A model generated the notes under the pieces. That model saw only the letters and a program-made list of their open reading frames with translations, was not told the origin of the DNA and did no database searches. A stretch of DNA of 64,000 nt from Cryomorphaceae bacterium (GTDB lineage: Bacteria; Bacteroidota; Bacteroidia; Flavobacteriales; ECT2AJA-044): contig CP059070.1 in NCBI GenBank assembly GCA_017798125.1, forward strand, positions 682,001-746,000, read 5' to 3'. Both the position numbers and the translations under genes were made by a program. Shown here one piece after another: positions 24,035-32,632 of the stretch (within the stretch, counting starts at the first letter, position 1; every line of letters starts with the position of its first letter).

Positions 24035-25054
24035 TTACGTGAAGTTGTTTTTATCCAAATCAAGCCACTCCATGGTGGCGTTGCAGAAGATATCGTCTAC
24101 CGTCGTCGCATCAAAGTCTCCGTCTTCAATGAATTTCCCGATTTCCAGATCCCCGAGTGGGAAGGGGTAATCAGATCCCAAGGTCACACGCTTGGAGCCC
24201 ACCATGTCCAAGACGTAGTGCAGCATTTTCTCGTCGTGCGTGATGCAGTCGACCCAGAACTTTCCGAGGTAATCGCGAGGGGGTTTGTCGTTGTCAATGG
24301 CCACCAAGTCGGGGCGGCAATTGAAGCCGTGTTCGACCCGTCCAATGGTCGGTAGAAAGCTTCCGCCCGCGTGGGCAAAATTCACGCGCAGTCCAGGGAA
24401 TTTCTCGAAAATACCACCGAAAATCATGGAGCAAATAGCGCGCGACGTTTCGCCCGGCATTCCGACCAGCCAAGGCAGCCAGTATTTCCGCATCTGATCA
24501 AAACCCATCATTTCCCAAGGGTGCACCAAAACGGCCATCCCCAATTCCTCAGCCGCTGCCCAAATGGGGTAGAACTGCTCCTCATCCAAATTGTGATTGT
24601 TGATGTTGGACCCGATTTGCACCCCGACCAATCCGATTTCCTTACATCGCTTCAACTCCTGAACCGACAGGGCTGCATCTTGCATGGGCAGGGTTCCGAG
24701 ACCGATGTAGTTCTTGGGGTAGCGCGCCACCAAATCCGCGATGTGATCGTTCAGAAAGCGACTCGTTTCCAGGCAGTGCTCCGGCTTGGCCCAGTAGCTG
24801 AACATGACGGGGATGGTACAAACCACTTGGACTTGGGTCTGAAATTCCGCGTACTCGTTCATCCGCAAATCTTCGTCCCAACAGTTCGGTTTGATTTCCC
24901 GAAAGAACTCACCGCCTTTCATCATCCGGGCATTTCCCGTTTGCGTCATCTCCAGTTTGATGAAATCGCCATAGCCAAACTTGTGGTGAAAATCGGGTAT
25001 GTCTAAAGGAAGGATATGCGTGTGCATATCGATCTTGAGTCGCGGTTGAGTCAA
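24035..25054 (-). CDS. 2-amino-3-carboxymuconate-6-semialdehyde decarboxylase (ACMSD)
   Basis: About 339 residues if started at the TTG at 25054 (MTQPRLKIDMHTHILP). Other possible starts are the ATG at 25027 (inside the metal motif) and an ATG at 25114, which adds 20 residues. The amidohydrolase fold shows metal ligands in DMHTHILP, HPWEMMGF, NFAHAGGSFLPTIGR and LGSDYPFPLGDLE, as in ACMSD. It removes CO2 from ACMS, diverting kynurenine-pathway flux away from quinolinate/NAD. Genes for the preceding step (25946-26473) and the following step (27317-28759) lie close by, supporting the assignment. Confidence 0.87.
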   Translation of the reverse strand: MTQPRLKIDMHTHILPLDIPDFHHKFGYGDFIKLEMTQTGNARMMKGGEFFREIKPNCWDEDLRMNEYAEFQTQVQVVCTIPVMFSYWAKPEHCLETSRFLNDHIADLVARYPKNYIGLGTLPMQDAALSVQELKRCKEIGLVGVQIGSNINNHNLDEEQFYPIWAAAEELGMAVLVHPWEMMGFDQMRKYWLPWLVGMPGETSRAICSMIFGGIFEKFPGLRVNFAHAGGSFLPTIGRVEHGFNCRPDLVAIDNDKPPRDYLGKFWVDCITHDEKMLHYVLDMVGSKRVTLGSDYPFPLGDLEIGKFIEDGDFDATTVDDIFCNATMEWLDLDKNNFT

Positions 25055-25142
25055 GGCGAGTAGGTTTTGGTTAAATAAGCTTTCGTGTCCGGCTAAAATA
25101 CGATTTCCCGCCATACCTTTGAGCGAACCTATTCCACTGACC

Positions 25143-25949
25143 ATGAAACGAATACACCTATTCGAATTTGAAGACCAAAGCTGGTGGCCTCGCTCCTGGC
25201 GCACGGGAATGACCCACCTCATCGTAGTCCTACAAAAAATGCTCGGTGTTCCCGAAGTGATCTCAGAGCTCCTCGCCGAAGTGAGAGAACAACATGGCTT
25301 TGACCAGATCGTGGACATCGGGTCGGGTTCCGGTGGTGCCATCATGCCAGCGGTGAAGCAATACAATGAGCAGAATATGGACGCACCATTGAAGCTGACC
25401 CTGACCGACCTCAATCCGCATCCTGATTTTGTGACCGAAATCAATGGTCAAAACGACCCCAACGTACAGTATCGCTCGGAATCCACGGATGCTCGGCACT
25501 TGGAGCAAGCGCCCGAAGGACTGAAAACCATGATGAACAGTTTTCACCACATGCCTCCACCGGTGGCCAAGGATATTCTGTTGAGCGCACAAGAGGCCAA
25601 GCAACCCATTCTCATCTATGAAATGGCGGAAAACAAAGTGCCGCTTCTGCTTTGGTGGTTGTTTTTGCCCTTGGGACTTCTGATCCTCTTCCTCATGACT
25701 TGGTTCATGACCCCAGCCGTGAAACCGCTGACCGCAAAGCAGCTTCTTTTCACTTATTTAATTCCCGTCATCCCGATCGGTTACGCTTGGGACGGACAAG
25801 TGTCGAACGTGCGCATGTACACCGAGAGCGATCTCGATGAACTGCTCGATGGGCACCAAAGTGATGCATACACTTGGAGCTATGAGCGTCCTAAAAACAA
25901 AAAAGGTAAATCAGTAGGCTACTACATTTTGGGCATGCCCAAGGCTTAA
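25143..25949 (+). CDS. Membrane-associated SAM methyltransferase-like protein (paralogue)
   Basis: 268 residues from the ATG at 25143 (MKRIHLFEFEDQSWWPRSW). The SAM site VDIGSGSGGAIMPAV lies near residue 59, MMNSFHHMPPPVAKDIL near 135, then a hydrophobic helix pair (LLLWWLFLPLGLLILFLM) and IPVIPIGYAWDGQVSNVR. It is clearly related to the protein at 15652-16368. It sits among kynurenine-catabolic genes but is divergent from the decarboxylase; no clear link to that pathway. Substrate unknown. Confidence 0.7.
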   Translation: MKRIHLFEFEDQSWWPRSWRTGMTHLIVVLQKMLGVPEVISELLAEVREQHGFDQIVDIGSGSGGAIMPAVKQYNEQNMDAPLKLTLTDLNPHPDFVTEINGQNDPNVQYRSESTDARHLEQAPEGLKTMMNSFHHMPPPVAKDILLSAQEAKQPILIYEMAENKVPLLLWWLFLPLGLLILFLMTWFMTPAVKPLTAKQLLFTYLIPVIPIGYAWDGQVSNVRMYTESDLDELLDGHQSDAYTWSYERPKNKKGKSVGYYILGMPKA

Positions 25950-26473
25950 ACGAAGCGCTCGTCTACTTCCATCACTTCTCCCGTCTCTGGGCAAGTGCGC
26001 AACTTCTCATCGGAGTAGAAGCGCCGGAAAACTGGAAGAAAGTCCTTTTCGATGTTGGTCAAGTGGAAGTACTCTTCGTACAGCTTGGCATTGGCGGTAT
26101 CGCTGAACCACATCAAACCATCCTTGTGGTGCGGCTCGCGTTTGCGCTCAATCACCAAGCCAACCGATCCGGCTGGTCGCACCGGTGAATGGGGAATCTT
26201 CCCAGGGAGTAAAAACATTTCTCCCTCTCGAATTTTCACCTCGCGTTTTTTACCGTCCTCTTGGATGTACACCGTGATGTCTCCTTCCAATTGAAAGAAG
26301 AGCTCTTCGGTCTCATTGTAGTGGTAATCCTTGCGCGCATTGGGCCCTCCCACAATCATGACGATGTAATCACCCGACTCTACATAGAGGTTTTTATTCC
26401 CCACGGGTGGCTTCAACAGGTCGCGATTCTCCTCGATCCACTGAAACAAATTGAAGGGTGCTTTGATGGCCAT
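25946..26473 (-). CDS. 3-hydroxyanthranilate 3,4-dioxygenase
   Basis: 175 residues from the ATG at 26473 (MAIKAPFNLFQWIEENRDLLKPP), the length usual for the family; upstream in-frame sequence is a shadow of the divergent gene. The cupin iron site is visible as DYHYNETEELFFQLEGD (His, Glu) with IPHSPVRP carrying the third ligand. It opens the ring of 3-hydroxyanthranilate with O2 to give ACMS, the ACMSD substrate. The C-terminus has only one Cys (RTCPETGEV), so the second rubredoxin-like iron site of many bacterial forms seems absent. It overlaps the neighbouring methyltransferase gene end by 4 bp. Confidence 0.9.
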   Translation of the reverse strand: MAIKAPFNLFQWIEENRDLLKPPVGNKNLYVESGDYIVMIVGGPNARKDYHYNETEELFFQLEGDITVYIQEDGKKREVKIREGEMFLLPGKIPHSPVRPAGSVGLVIERKREPHHKDGLMWFSDTANAKLYEEYFHLTNIEKDFLPVFRRFYSDEKLRTCPETGEVMEVDERFV

Positions 26474-26513
26474 GACGCTGATCTTTCGGTTGTCGAACGA
26501 AGGTACAAAAACG

Positions 26514-26521
26514 TAGCTTTG
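26514..26521 (+). promoter_or_regulatory. -7 box abutting the SDR start codon
   Basis: TAGCTTTG fits TAnnTTTG and ends 4 bp before the ATG at 26526, with TTG 21 bp upstream (26490-26492). It predicts a leaderless or very short leader for the SDR-ALDH message. Confidence 0.55.
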
Positions 26522-26525
26522 CCTT

Positions 26526-27314
26526 ATGGACTTGAATCTCAACGGAAAAAGCGCCCTCGTCTGTGGCGCCTCCCAAGGCATCGGAAAAGCCACCGCCCTC
26601 GAACTCGCCCGATTGGGTGCCCGAGTAACCGTCGTGGCCCGCAATCCCGAGAAACTCGATAAGGTCGTCGAAGAATTAAAAGCCATCAGTGCCTCACGGC
26701 ACGATGCGCTCGTCGCCGACTTTCAAGACCCCAATCGTCTGCGGACCATCCTTCAAGATTGGGTCACTCCCGAAAACGCCTATCACATCCTTGTCAACAA
26801 CACCGGTGGACCACCCGCTGGACCGGCGCACTTGGCCGGGACCGAGGAATTTTTAAATGCCTTTAACCAGCACCTCGTCTGCAACCAAATCTTGGCTCAA
26901 GCCCTGATTCCCGGTATGCGCGATGCGGGCTACGGGCGCATCATCAACGTTATTTCCACCTCCGTTAAGCAGCCCCTGCCCAATCTCGGGGTAAGCAACA
27001 CCATTCGCGGAGCAGTGGCCAACTGGTCCAAAACCTTGGCCAACGAACTCGGCATCGACAACATCACGGTCAACAACGTACTGCCCGGAGCCACGGAGAC
27101 CGAGCGTCTCACGAGCATCATCGCCGGAAAAGCAGCGAAAACGAATTCGAGTATTGAAGAAGCCGCGCAAGGCATGGCCAACGCCGTACCCATGAAGCGC
27201 TTCGCTAAACCCGAAGAAGTGGCCAATGCCATCGCCTTCCTGGCCAGCCCAGCGGCGAGCTACATCAACGGCATCAACGTCCCCGTAGATGGGGGCCGGA
27301 CCTCAAGCTTATAA
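26526..27314 (+). CDS. Short-chain dehydrogenase/reductase with altered active site
   Basis: The 262-residue Rossmann protein has the NAD(P) motif CGASQGIGKAT (~residue 14), NNTGGPPAGP (the NNAG-equivalent, ~95) and a C-terminal INVPVDGGRTSSL. Where classical SDRs have YxxxK, the text reads GVSNTIRGAVANWSKTL, so the catalytic Tyr and Lys appear replaced (Ser/Asn and Arg). It may be a divergent SDR subfamily or a non-reductase. It is followed after 2 bp by the aldehyde dehydrogenase, so they are one operon and probably share the kynurenine-catabolic context. A hairpin repeat lies at 26689-26707. Confidence 0.83.
   Translation: MDLNLNGKSALVCGASQGIGKATALELARLGARVTVVARNPEKLDKVVEELKAISASRHDALVADFQDPNRLRTILQDWVTPENAYHILVNNTGGPPAGPAHLAGTEEFLNAFNQHLVCNQILAQALIPGMRDAGYGRIINVISTSVKQPLPNLGVSNTIRGAVANWSKTLANELGIDNITVNNVLPGATETERLTSIIAGKAAKTNSSIEEAAQGMANAVPMKRFAKPEEVANAIAFLASPAASYINGINVPVDGGRTSSL
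26689..26707 (-). repeat. Dispersed hairpin element, GTGA loop
   Basis: Minus strand: GCATC, stem GTGCC, loop GTGA, stem GGCAC; perfect, antisense within the SDR gene. Confidence 0.75.
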
Positions 27315-27316
27315 GC

Positions 27317-28759
27317 ATGGAGAAACTACAGAATTACATTGGTGGACAATTGGTGCCACCACAAAGTGGAGCCTACATCGATAACTACGACCCCAGTCGT
27401 GGACAGGTGTATTCCCTGATTCCGGACAGTGACGCTGCCGATGTTCAGGCCGCTGTAGATGCTGCGAAAGAGGCCTTTCCGGGATGGAGCAGTATGTCCA
27501 TCCAAGAACGCTCCCGGATCATGGTTCGCATCTCAGAACTCATTGGAGCCAACCTCGATCGACTTGCCGCCGCAGAGAGTAAAGACAATGGAAAGCCCGT
27601 AAGCTTAGCAACTGCGGTTGATATACCACGGGCTCAAGCAAACTTTTATTTCTACGCAACGGCCATCTTGCACGATTCGAGCGAAAGCCATTCCATGGGC
27701 GAAGTCGCCTTGAACTATACCCTGCGTCAACCTATTGGCGTGGCCGGTTGCATCTCCCCCTGGAACCTTCCCCTATATCTCTTTACCTGGAAGATTGCTC
27801 CGGCCCTTGCCGCTGGAAACACAGTCGTAGCTAAGCCTTCGGAAATTACGCCCATGACGGCCTATCTTTTAAGTGAATTGTGCATTGAGGCGGGCTTACC
27901 GGCAGGAGTCCTCAACATCGTCCACGGACTAGGCCCTAAAGTTGGAGCGGCCATTACCGAGCATCCCGATGTACCCATGATTTCCTTTACCGGTGGAACG
28001 GCAACGGGACAACAAATCTCTCGAGTCGCAGCTCCGATGTTCAAAAAACTCAGTTTGGAATTGGGCGGTAAGAACCCCAACATGATCTTCGACGACTGCG
28101 ATTTTGACGACATGTTGCGCACCACCGTTCGATCCAGTTTTGCCAACCAGGGGCAAATCTGTTTGTGCGGATCGCGTATCTACATACAGCGCGGGATCTA
28201 CGACAAATTCAAGGAGGCCTTCGTCGCCAAAGTGGAGCGCATGCAAGTGGGAACCCCGGATGATCCCAATACGAAAATGGGCGCAGTGGTCTCCAAACCA
28301 CACATGGAAAAAATCCTCAGTTACATTGAGTTGGCCGAAGAAGAAGGCGGAACGGTACTCGCCGGAGGGCACCGCGTTCAGCTCGAAGGCGAGCACGCCG
28401 AAGGCTACTACATTGCCCCTACCGTTATTGAAGGATTACCCCACACCTGCCGCACTAATCAAGAAGAAATATTTGGTCCCGTAGTCACCTTACAACCCTT
28501 CGACACAGAAGAGGAAGTATTGGAGTACGCAAACGGCACCAAATACGGTTTGGCCAGCACGCTATGGACCAGCGATCTCAAACGCGCTCACCGCATGGCG
28601 GCTCAACTCCACACCGGAATTGTTTGGGTGAACACGTGGCTCTTGCGCGATTTGCGCACGCCTTTTGGCGGTGTAAAGCAGAGTGGAATTGGACGAGAAG
28701 GCGGGTTTGAAGCCTTGCGCTTCTTCACTGAACCCAAGAACGTCTGTATTAAGCTCTAA
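27317..28759 (+). CDS. Aldehyde dehydrogenase, probably 2-aminomuconic semialdehyde dehydrogenase
   Basis: This 480-residue NAD-dependent ALDH has SPWNLPLYLFTWKIAPALAAG (~150), FTGGTATGQQIS (~225), the general base in LELGGKNPNMIFDD (~250) and the catalytic Cys in NQGQICLCGSRI (~285). It has a full-length C-terminus ending FFTEPKNVCIKL. The context (3-hydroxyanthranilate dioxygenase and ACMSD within 3 kb) favours oxidation of 2-aminomuconate semialdehyde, the next step in kynurenine breakdown; ALDH substrate calls from motifs alone are uncertain. It overlaps the convergent mltF-like gene by 4 bp. Confidence 0.85.
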   Translation: MEKLQNYIGGQLVPPQSGAYIDNYDPSRGQVYSLIPDSDAADVQAAVDAAKEAFPGWSSMSIQERSRIMVRISELIGANLDRLAAAESKDNGKPVSLATAVDIPRAQANFYFYATAILHDSSESHSMGEVALNYTLRQPIGVAGCISPWNLPLYLFTWKIAPALAAGNTVVAKPSEITPMTAYLLSELCIEAGLPAGVLNIVHGLGPKVGAAITEHPDVPMISFTGGTATGQQISRVAAPMFKKLSLELGGKNPNMIFDDCDFDDMLRTTVRSSFANQGQICLCGSRIYIQRGIYDKFKEAFVAKVERMQVGTPDDPNTKMGAVVSKPHMEKILSYIELAEEEGGTVLAGGHRVQLEGEHAEGYYIAPTVIEGLPHTCRTNQEEIFGPVVTLQPFDTEEEVLEYANGTKYGLASTLWTSDLKRAHRMAAQLHTGIVWVNTWLLRDLRTPFGGVKQSGIGREGGFEALRFFTEPKNVCIKL

Positions 28760-30210
28760 AGGACTTCCGGTACATCGACCCCCGAGTCCCGTTCAATAAA
28801 CTGACGGTACCGGTCGTATCGCTCAAAGATTTCACGCACGTAATTGAAGGGTTCAACCCCTTTGACATATCCGTATTTCACGACCTCGTCTCGGTAGTTC
28901 GCAGGGAAACTCAGTTCCAAGATCATGGCCTCCACGTTTTCATCCCATCGCTGCGGGTCCAGACCTCTTTTCTCCGCCAAGCTTTGCGCATCAAGTACGT
29001 GGTAGTATCCACAATTAAAGGAGGCCAGAGTAAGCTTGATGCGCTGAAGGCTGTCGGGTACTTCGGAAAAGTTGGCTTCTATTTGTGCAAGGTAATCCGC
29101 TGCCCCCTGGAGGTTCTCTTCCGGATCCAAGCGATCGTCGACGCCGAGGTCTGAGGCCGTTCCTTTCATGAGCTGCAATAACCCGGCGGCTCCCGCCCAA
29201 GATGTGGCCTTGGGATCAAATTGCGATTCCTGATAGACTTGTGCGGCCATCAGCCGCCAATCCCAACCGATGCGCGTGGCTTCTTGCCGAATGAGGTCGT
29301 CGTAGGGCGAAATGCGCTGTTCGTTCAAACTGTAGAATTCGCTGTTGACGCGCTTGCGATAGGCCCGCTTGTTCTTGTAGTACTTGTTGTAGATCACCGC
29401 ATAGTCTACTTCCTTCTTGAATCCCGCCACCCAATCGTTGAGGGTGTCCAAAAGGGCTGGGCTACTTTGACGCACACCCCAGCCGATGCGCTGAGCAAAA
29501 CTGACAGGTGTGCCCACGTCTAGTTCGGGATGATAGGCAGCGCTGATGGCCGCAATATTGTCGTCGACCACGGTATAGGTGATCTCACCATTGAGTACCG
29601 CCTGAACTGATTTTTCACTGGACATAGACCCAGGCAGCGTATCGATATAAATCGTTCCTCCAACTTCATCCATTAAATGAACCAATCGCTTGAAATAAGA
29701 GGTTTCCAAACGGACCGATACCGTATCCCCAATCAGCTCCACCGGTTCTTGGATCAATTGCGCTTCAAGTTGATGCCGCTTCAAGTTTCGCCAGCCCTCT
29801 GGCTTGCGCTGCACCAGCACTTGACGGGTCAGGTAGAGGTAATCCGTAAATGAGATTTGCGTTTTGCGCTCTTGAGTAATGGTCAGTCCAAAGGCGATCA
29901 AATCCCCTTCTCCCCGTTTGAGCATGGGCAGAATACTGTCGATGTTCTCTGCCAAAACGATTTCGAGCTCTAATTCGAGGTGATCGGCCAGCCGCTTCAA
30001 GAGCTCGTACTCAAAGCCCATGGGCTCCCCGCGGTAGAGAAAATAACTCGTCCCAGAATAATTTGTGATCGCCCGAAGCACGCCGTCCTCAGCGATCTGC
30101 TCCCAATCCCGTTGTATTTCCGGAAGGTCTTGCGCCTCACGGCGCGATGCTCGATCTCCGCAGCCCAACAGCAGCAGTAGGGGAAGAACAAATAGGATTG
30201 CGCGTTTCAC
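28756..30210 (-). CDS. mltF: MltF-like lytic murein transglycosylase lipoprotein
   Basis: 484 residues from a GTG at 30210 (MKRAILFVLPLLLLLGC, lipobox). Residues ~40-270 are a solute-binding (SBP_bac_3-like) regulatory domain (VLRAITNYSGTSYFLYRGEPMGFEYELL). Residues ~300-440 are an SLT domain with the catalytic Glu in AAQVYQESQFDPKATS and AGLLQLM. It cleaves peptidoglycan between MurNAc and GlcNAc in the periplasm. A hairpin repeat at 30132-30150 falls directly after the lipobox, encoding ASRREAQ in the flexible linker. Confidence 0.9.
   Translation of the reverse strand: MKRAILFVLPLLLLLGCGDRASRREAQDLPEIQRDWEQIAEDGVLRAITNYSGTSYFLYRGEPMGFEYELLKRLADHLELELEIVLAENIDSILPMLKRGEGDLIAFGLTITQERKTQISFTDYLYLTRQVLVQRKPEGWRNLKRHQLEAQLIQEPVELIGDTVSVRLETSYFKRLVHLMDEVGGTIYIDTLPGSMSSEKSVQAVLNGEITYTVVDDNIAAISAAYHPELDVGTPVSFAQRIGWGVRQSSPALLDTLNDWVAGFKKEVDYAVIYNKYYKNKRAYRKRVNSEFYSLNEQRISPYDDLIRQEATRIGWDWRLMAAQVYQESQFDPKATSWAGAAGLLQLMKGTASDLGVDDRLDPEENLQGAADYLAQIEANFSEVPDSLQRIKLTLASFNCGYYHVLDAQSLAEKRGLDPQRWDENVEAMILELSFPANYRDEVVKYGYVKGVEPFNYVREIFERYDRYRQFIERDSGVDVPEVL
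30132..30150 (-). repeat. Dispersed hairpin element, GTGA loop
   Basis: Minus strand: GCATC, stem GCGCC, loop GTGA, stem GGCGC; encodes ASRREAQ just after the mltF lipobox. Confidence 0.8.
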
Positions 30211-30221
30211 GCTTCAATATA

Positions 30222-31322
30222 TCAAAACTCCAGCGTGAGTTGGTATCCTTCACCGCGTTCCTCTTCAGTATCGAGGTTGGACAAGGTGATGCCGAGCAAG
30301 CGAACGGGGCGTTCCAGTTCATTCTCCTCCAGAAGCTCAATGATGGTTTCGTAGATGATTTGTTCGTCGTTCACGAAGTAAGGCAAAGTACGGGCTCGGG
30401 TGTGCTGTTCAAAATCATCGTATTTGTACTTCAAAGTGATGGTTTTTCCGCTTTTTTCACTCTTTTTGGCCCTTTCGGATACTTTTTCGGCGATTTTCTT
30501 CAATTTTTCGCGCATTTCCTCATCGGACCGTAGGTCCACATCATAGGTGCGTTCCGCACCTATGGACTTGCGTATGCGATCGGGCTTGACCGCACTTCGA
30601 TGGATGCCCCGAACGATGTTGTAGTAGTGCTCCCCGCTCTTGCCAAAATGGTCTTCCAGAAAGGCGAGCTCTTGGCGCTTGAGGTCCTTACCCGTGAAGA
30701 TGCCGAGCTGCATCATTTTCTGGGCGGTCACTTTTCCAATGCCATAGAACTTGCGGATTTCGAGTTGCTCCAAAAAGTCCAGGACTTCTTCGGGTGGAAT
30801 CAGCTTTTGTCCGTTGGGCTTGTTGACATCCGAGGCCACTTTGGCCAAGAATTTATTGATGCTGATCCCCGCGCTGGCCGTCAATCCCGTCTCGGCCTGG
30901 ATGCGGTCCCGAATCTCGAGGGCGATCAAGGTGGCAGACGTCATGCCCTTCTTGTTTTCGGTCACGTCTAAATATGCCTCATCGAGGGAAAGCGGTTCTA
31001 CGAGGTCCGTGTAGTCGAAGAAGATGTTTCGAATTTGTCGGCTGACCTCTTGGTAGCGATCGAACCGCGGAGTGACGAAGATGAGCTCCGGACACAATCG
31101 AGCGGCCGTCACGCTGGGCATGGCGCTTCGGACGCCAAATTTGCGTGCCTCATAGCTGGCAGCGGCCACCACACCTCGTTCTTTGGACCCGCCCACTGCG
31201 AGGGGTTTTCCTTTGAGTTCCGGATGGTCGTGTTGTTCCACAGACGCGTAAAAGGCGTCCATGTCTACGTGAATGATCTTTCTATTTGCGAGCTCAGGCG
31301 GTAGCACGGCGCTTGAGTTCAA
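30222..31322 (-). CDS. dinB: DNA polymerase IV (Y family)
   Basis: The 366-residue protein has the catalytic motifs HVDMDAFYASVEQ (~20) and PLSLDEAYLDVTEN (~110), the helix-hairpin-helix FYGIGKVTAQKMMQLGI (~190), and little-finger residues KSIGAERTYDVDL to QLTLEF. It does error-prone translesion DNA synthesis. Its start overlaps the end of the phosphoesterase gene by 29 bp. It contains a perfect hairpin repeat at 30522-30537, in the loop between the thumb and little finger. No beta-clamp motif was identified with certainty. Confidence 0.93.
   Translation of the reverse strand: MNSSAVLPPELANRKIIHVDMDAFYASVEQHDHPELKGKPLAVGGSKERGVVAAASYEARKFGVRSAMPSVTAARLCPELIFVTPRFDRYQEVSRQIRNIFFDYTDLVEPLSLDEAYLDVTENKKGMTSATLIALEIRDRIQAETGLTASAGISINKFLAKVASDVNKPNGQKLIPPEEVLDFLEQLEIRKFYGIGKVTAQKMMQLGIFTGKDLKRQELAFLEDHFGKSGEHYYNIVRGIHRSAVKPDRIRKSIGAERTYDVDLRSDEEMREKLKKIAEKVSERAKKSEKSGKTITLKYKYDDFEQHTRARTLPYFVNDEQIIYETIIELLEENELERPVRLLGITLSNLDTEEERGEGYQLTLEF
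30522..30537 (+). repeat. Dispersed hairpin element, GTA loop
   Basis: ATC, stem GGACC, loop GTA, stem GGTCC; perfect, in dinB (antisense). Confidence 0.78.
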
Positions 31323-32556
31323 GCACAGTGACCTCCGGCCAAATACCTACCCGGCCGGGAAAAGCCAAGAAGCCGAACCCTCTGTTCACGTTGAGGAAAC
31401 GTCCTGCCTCTTCGTAAAGGCCGGCCCATTTAGGGTAGCGATACTTCACCGGGCTCCACTTGATTCCGGGAATCTCAATCCCAAACTGCATTCCGTGTGT
31501 ATGCCCGCTCAAAGTGAGTCGGAAGTTCTTGGGATGTTGCTTGACCTCCAAGTCGTAATGGCTTGGGTCATGGCTCATCAAAACGCAGAATTCGTCGTCG
31601 CCAATGCCTTCCGTGGCGCGGTCCAAATCACCGTACTGAGGGAAAGGGGGCTTGCCCCAGTTCTCCACACCCACGATGTGCAGCTTTTGACCATCGCGCT
31701 CCAAGGTGCGGTGTTCGTTGCGAAGTAGGTCCATACCAATCTCTCGATGGGTATCGTACAGCTTTTGCATATTGGCCGCCTTGGCTTCCGCCGATGGCCA
31801 TTCCATGTAGTCGCCATAATCGTGGTTACCGAGTACAGAATACACCCCGTCCTGTGCGCTCAGGGCACTGAAGGTTTCCTTCCAAGGATCCATTTCATCG
31901 GCGGCATTGTTCACCAAATCACCGGTGAAGAGGATGACGTCACTCTCTTGCTCATTGACCAGCTGAACGGCCTCAGCTACCTTTTCAGCGTTGTCAAAGC
32001 TTCCCGAATGGATGTCCGAAATCTGAGCAATTCTAAAACCGTCAAAAGCCTCGGGTAAATCGTCAAAGTAGAGCGTGTGTCGCCAAACCTCATAGCGGTA
32101 CTTCCCGCGGGTGATTCCGTATAAAATGCTTGCGAAGGGTAGTGCCGCCAGGATGAGGCCCAATTGGCTGATGAACTTCCGACGCGCAGGCCAATAACTG
32201 GTCGCTTCCACATTCGCTTCACTACTGGGCAGTACAGAAAGGATGACTTTCCAACCGGCGCGGAATACGCGGAAGAGGTCTTCCAATAGAAGCGGGAAGG
32301 CAATGACCATTTTGGGCACATAAAAGAGCACCATCATGCCGAAAAGCCAAGAGAAAATGCGGTTTTGAGGACCGGAAGACCGGTCAAAGTTGAGTACGGT
32401 ATAACCCAGCCATGCAAAGAGACCAAGAGTGATGGCCCAGTAAGTCCAAAGCCAGAGTTTTCCTCGGGTTGCGGTACGAACAGCTTGAAAAGCGTAGAGA
32501 TCGAGAAAGAAGAGTATCCCGATGATGATGAGCAGACGAACGATCATTTGATTCAT
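31294..32556 (-). CDS. Membrane-anchored metallophosphoesterase
   Basis: About 420 residues from the ATG at 32556 (MNQMIVRLLIIIGILFFLDLY). Three or four N-terminal helices (to ~residue 135) are followed by a calcineurin-like domain: QISDIHSGSF (~170), LFTGDLVNN (~200), VLGNHDYGDY (~235), LMSHDPSHYD and LSGHTHGMQFG (~345). This family includes lipid-headgroup pyrophosphatases and other phosphodiesterases; substrate unknown. It is co-directional and overlapping with dinB and divergent from polA. Confidence 0.88.
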   Translation of the reverse strand: MNQMIVRLLIIIGILFFLDLYAFQAVRTATRGKLWLWTYWAITLGLFAWLGYTVLNFDRSSGPQNRIFSWLFGMMVLFYVPKMVIAFPLLLEDLFRVFRAGWKVILSVLPSSEANVEATSYWPARRKFISQLGLILAALPFASILYGITRGKYRYEVWRHTLYFDDLPEAFDGFRIAQISDIHSGSFDNAEKVAEAVQLVNEQESDVILFTGDLVNNAADEMDPWKETFSALSAQDGVYSVLGNHDYGDYMEWPSAEAKAANMQKLYDTHREIGMDLLRNEHRTLERDGQKLHIVGVENWGKPPFPQYGDLDRATEGIGDDEFCVLMSHDPSHYDLEVKQHPKNFRLTLSGHTHGMQFGIEIPGIKWSPVKYRYPKWAGLYEEAGRFLNVNRGFGFLAFPGRVGIWPEVTVLELKRRATA

Positions 32557-32632
32557 TTTGCGCGAAGTAGTCCCCCAACAAACATAGTCATTCACCTAGA
32601 GTTCATACCTTTTGTCTCCCAAATTGAACCCC

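Noticed and set aside
24035-25444. Long N-terminal extension of the ACMSD frame
   Set aside because: The extra ~130 residues are antisense to the methyltransferase gene and lie before the metal motif that starts the family; the start was moved to 25054.
30542-30564. Perfect 9-bp hairpin CATAGGTGC/GCACCTATG right beside a family member in dinB
   Set aside because: It encodes the conserved DinB residues SIGAERTY and lacks the ATC...GTA pattern, so it is best seen as chance within a conserved motif.
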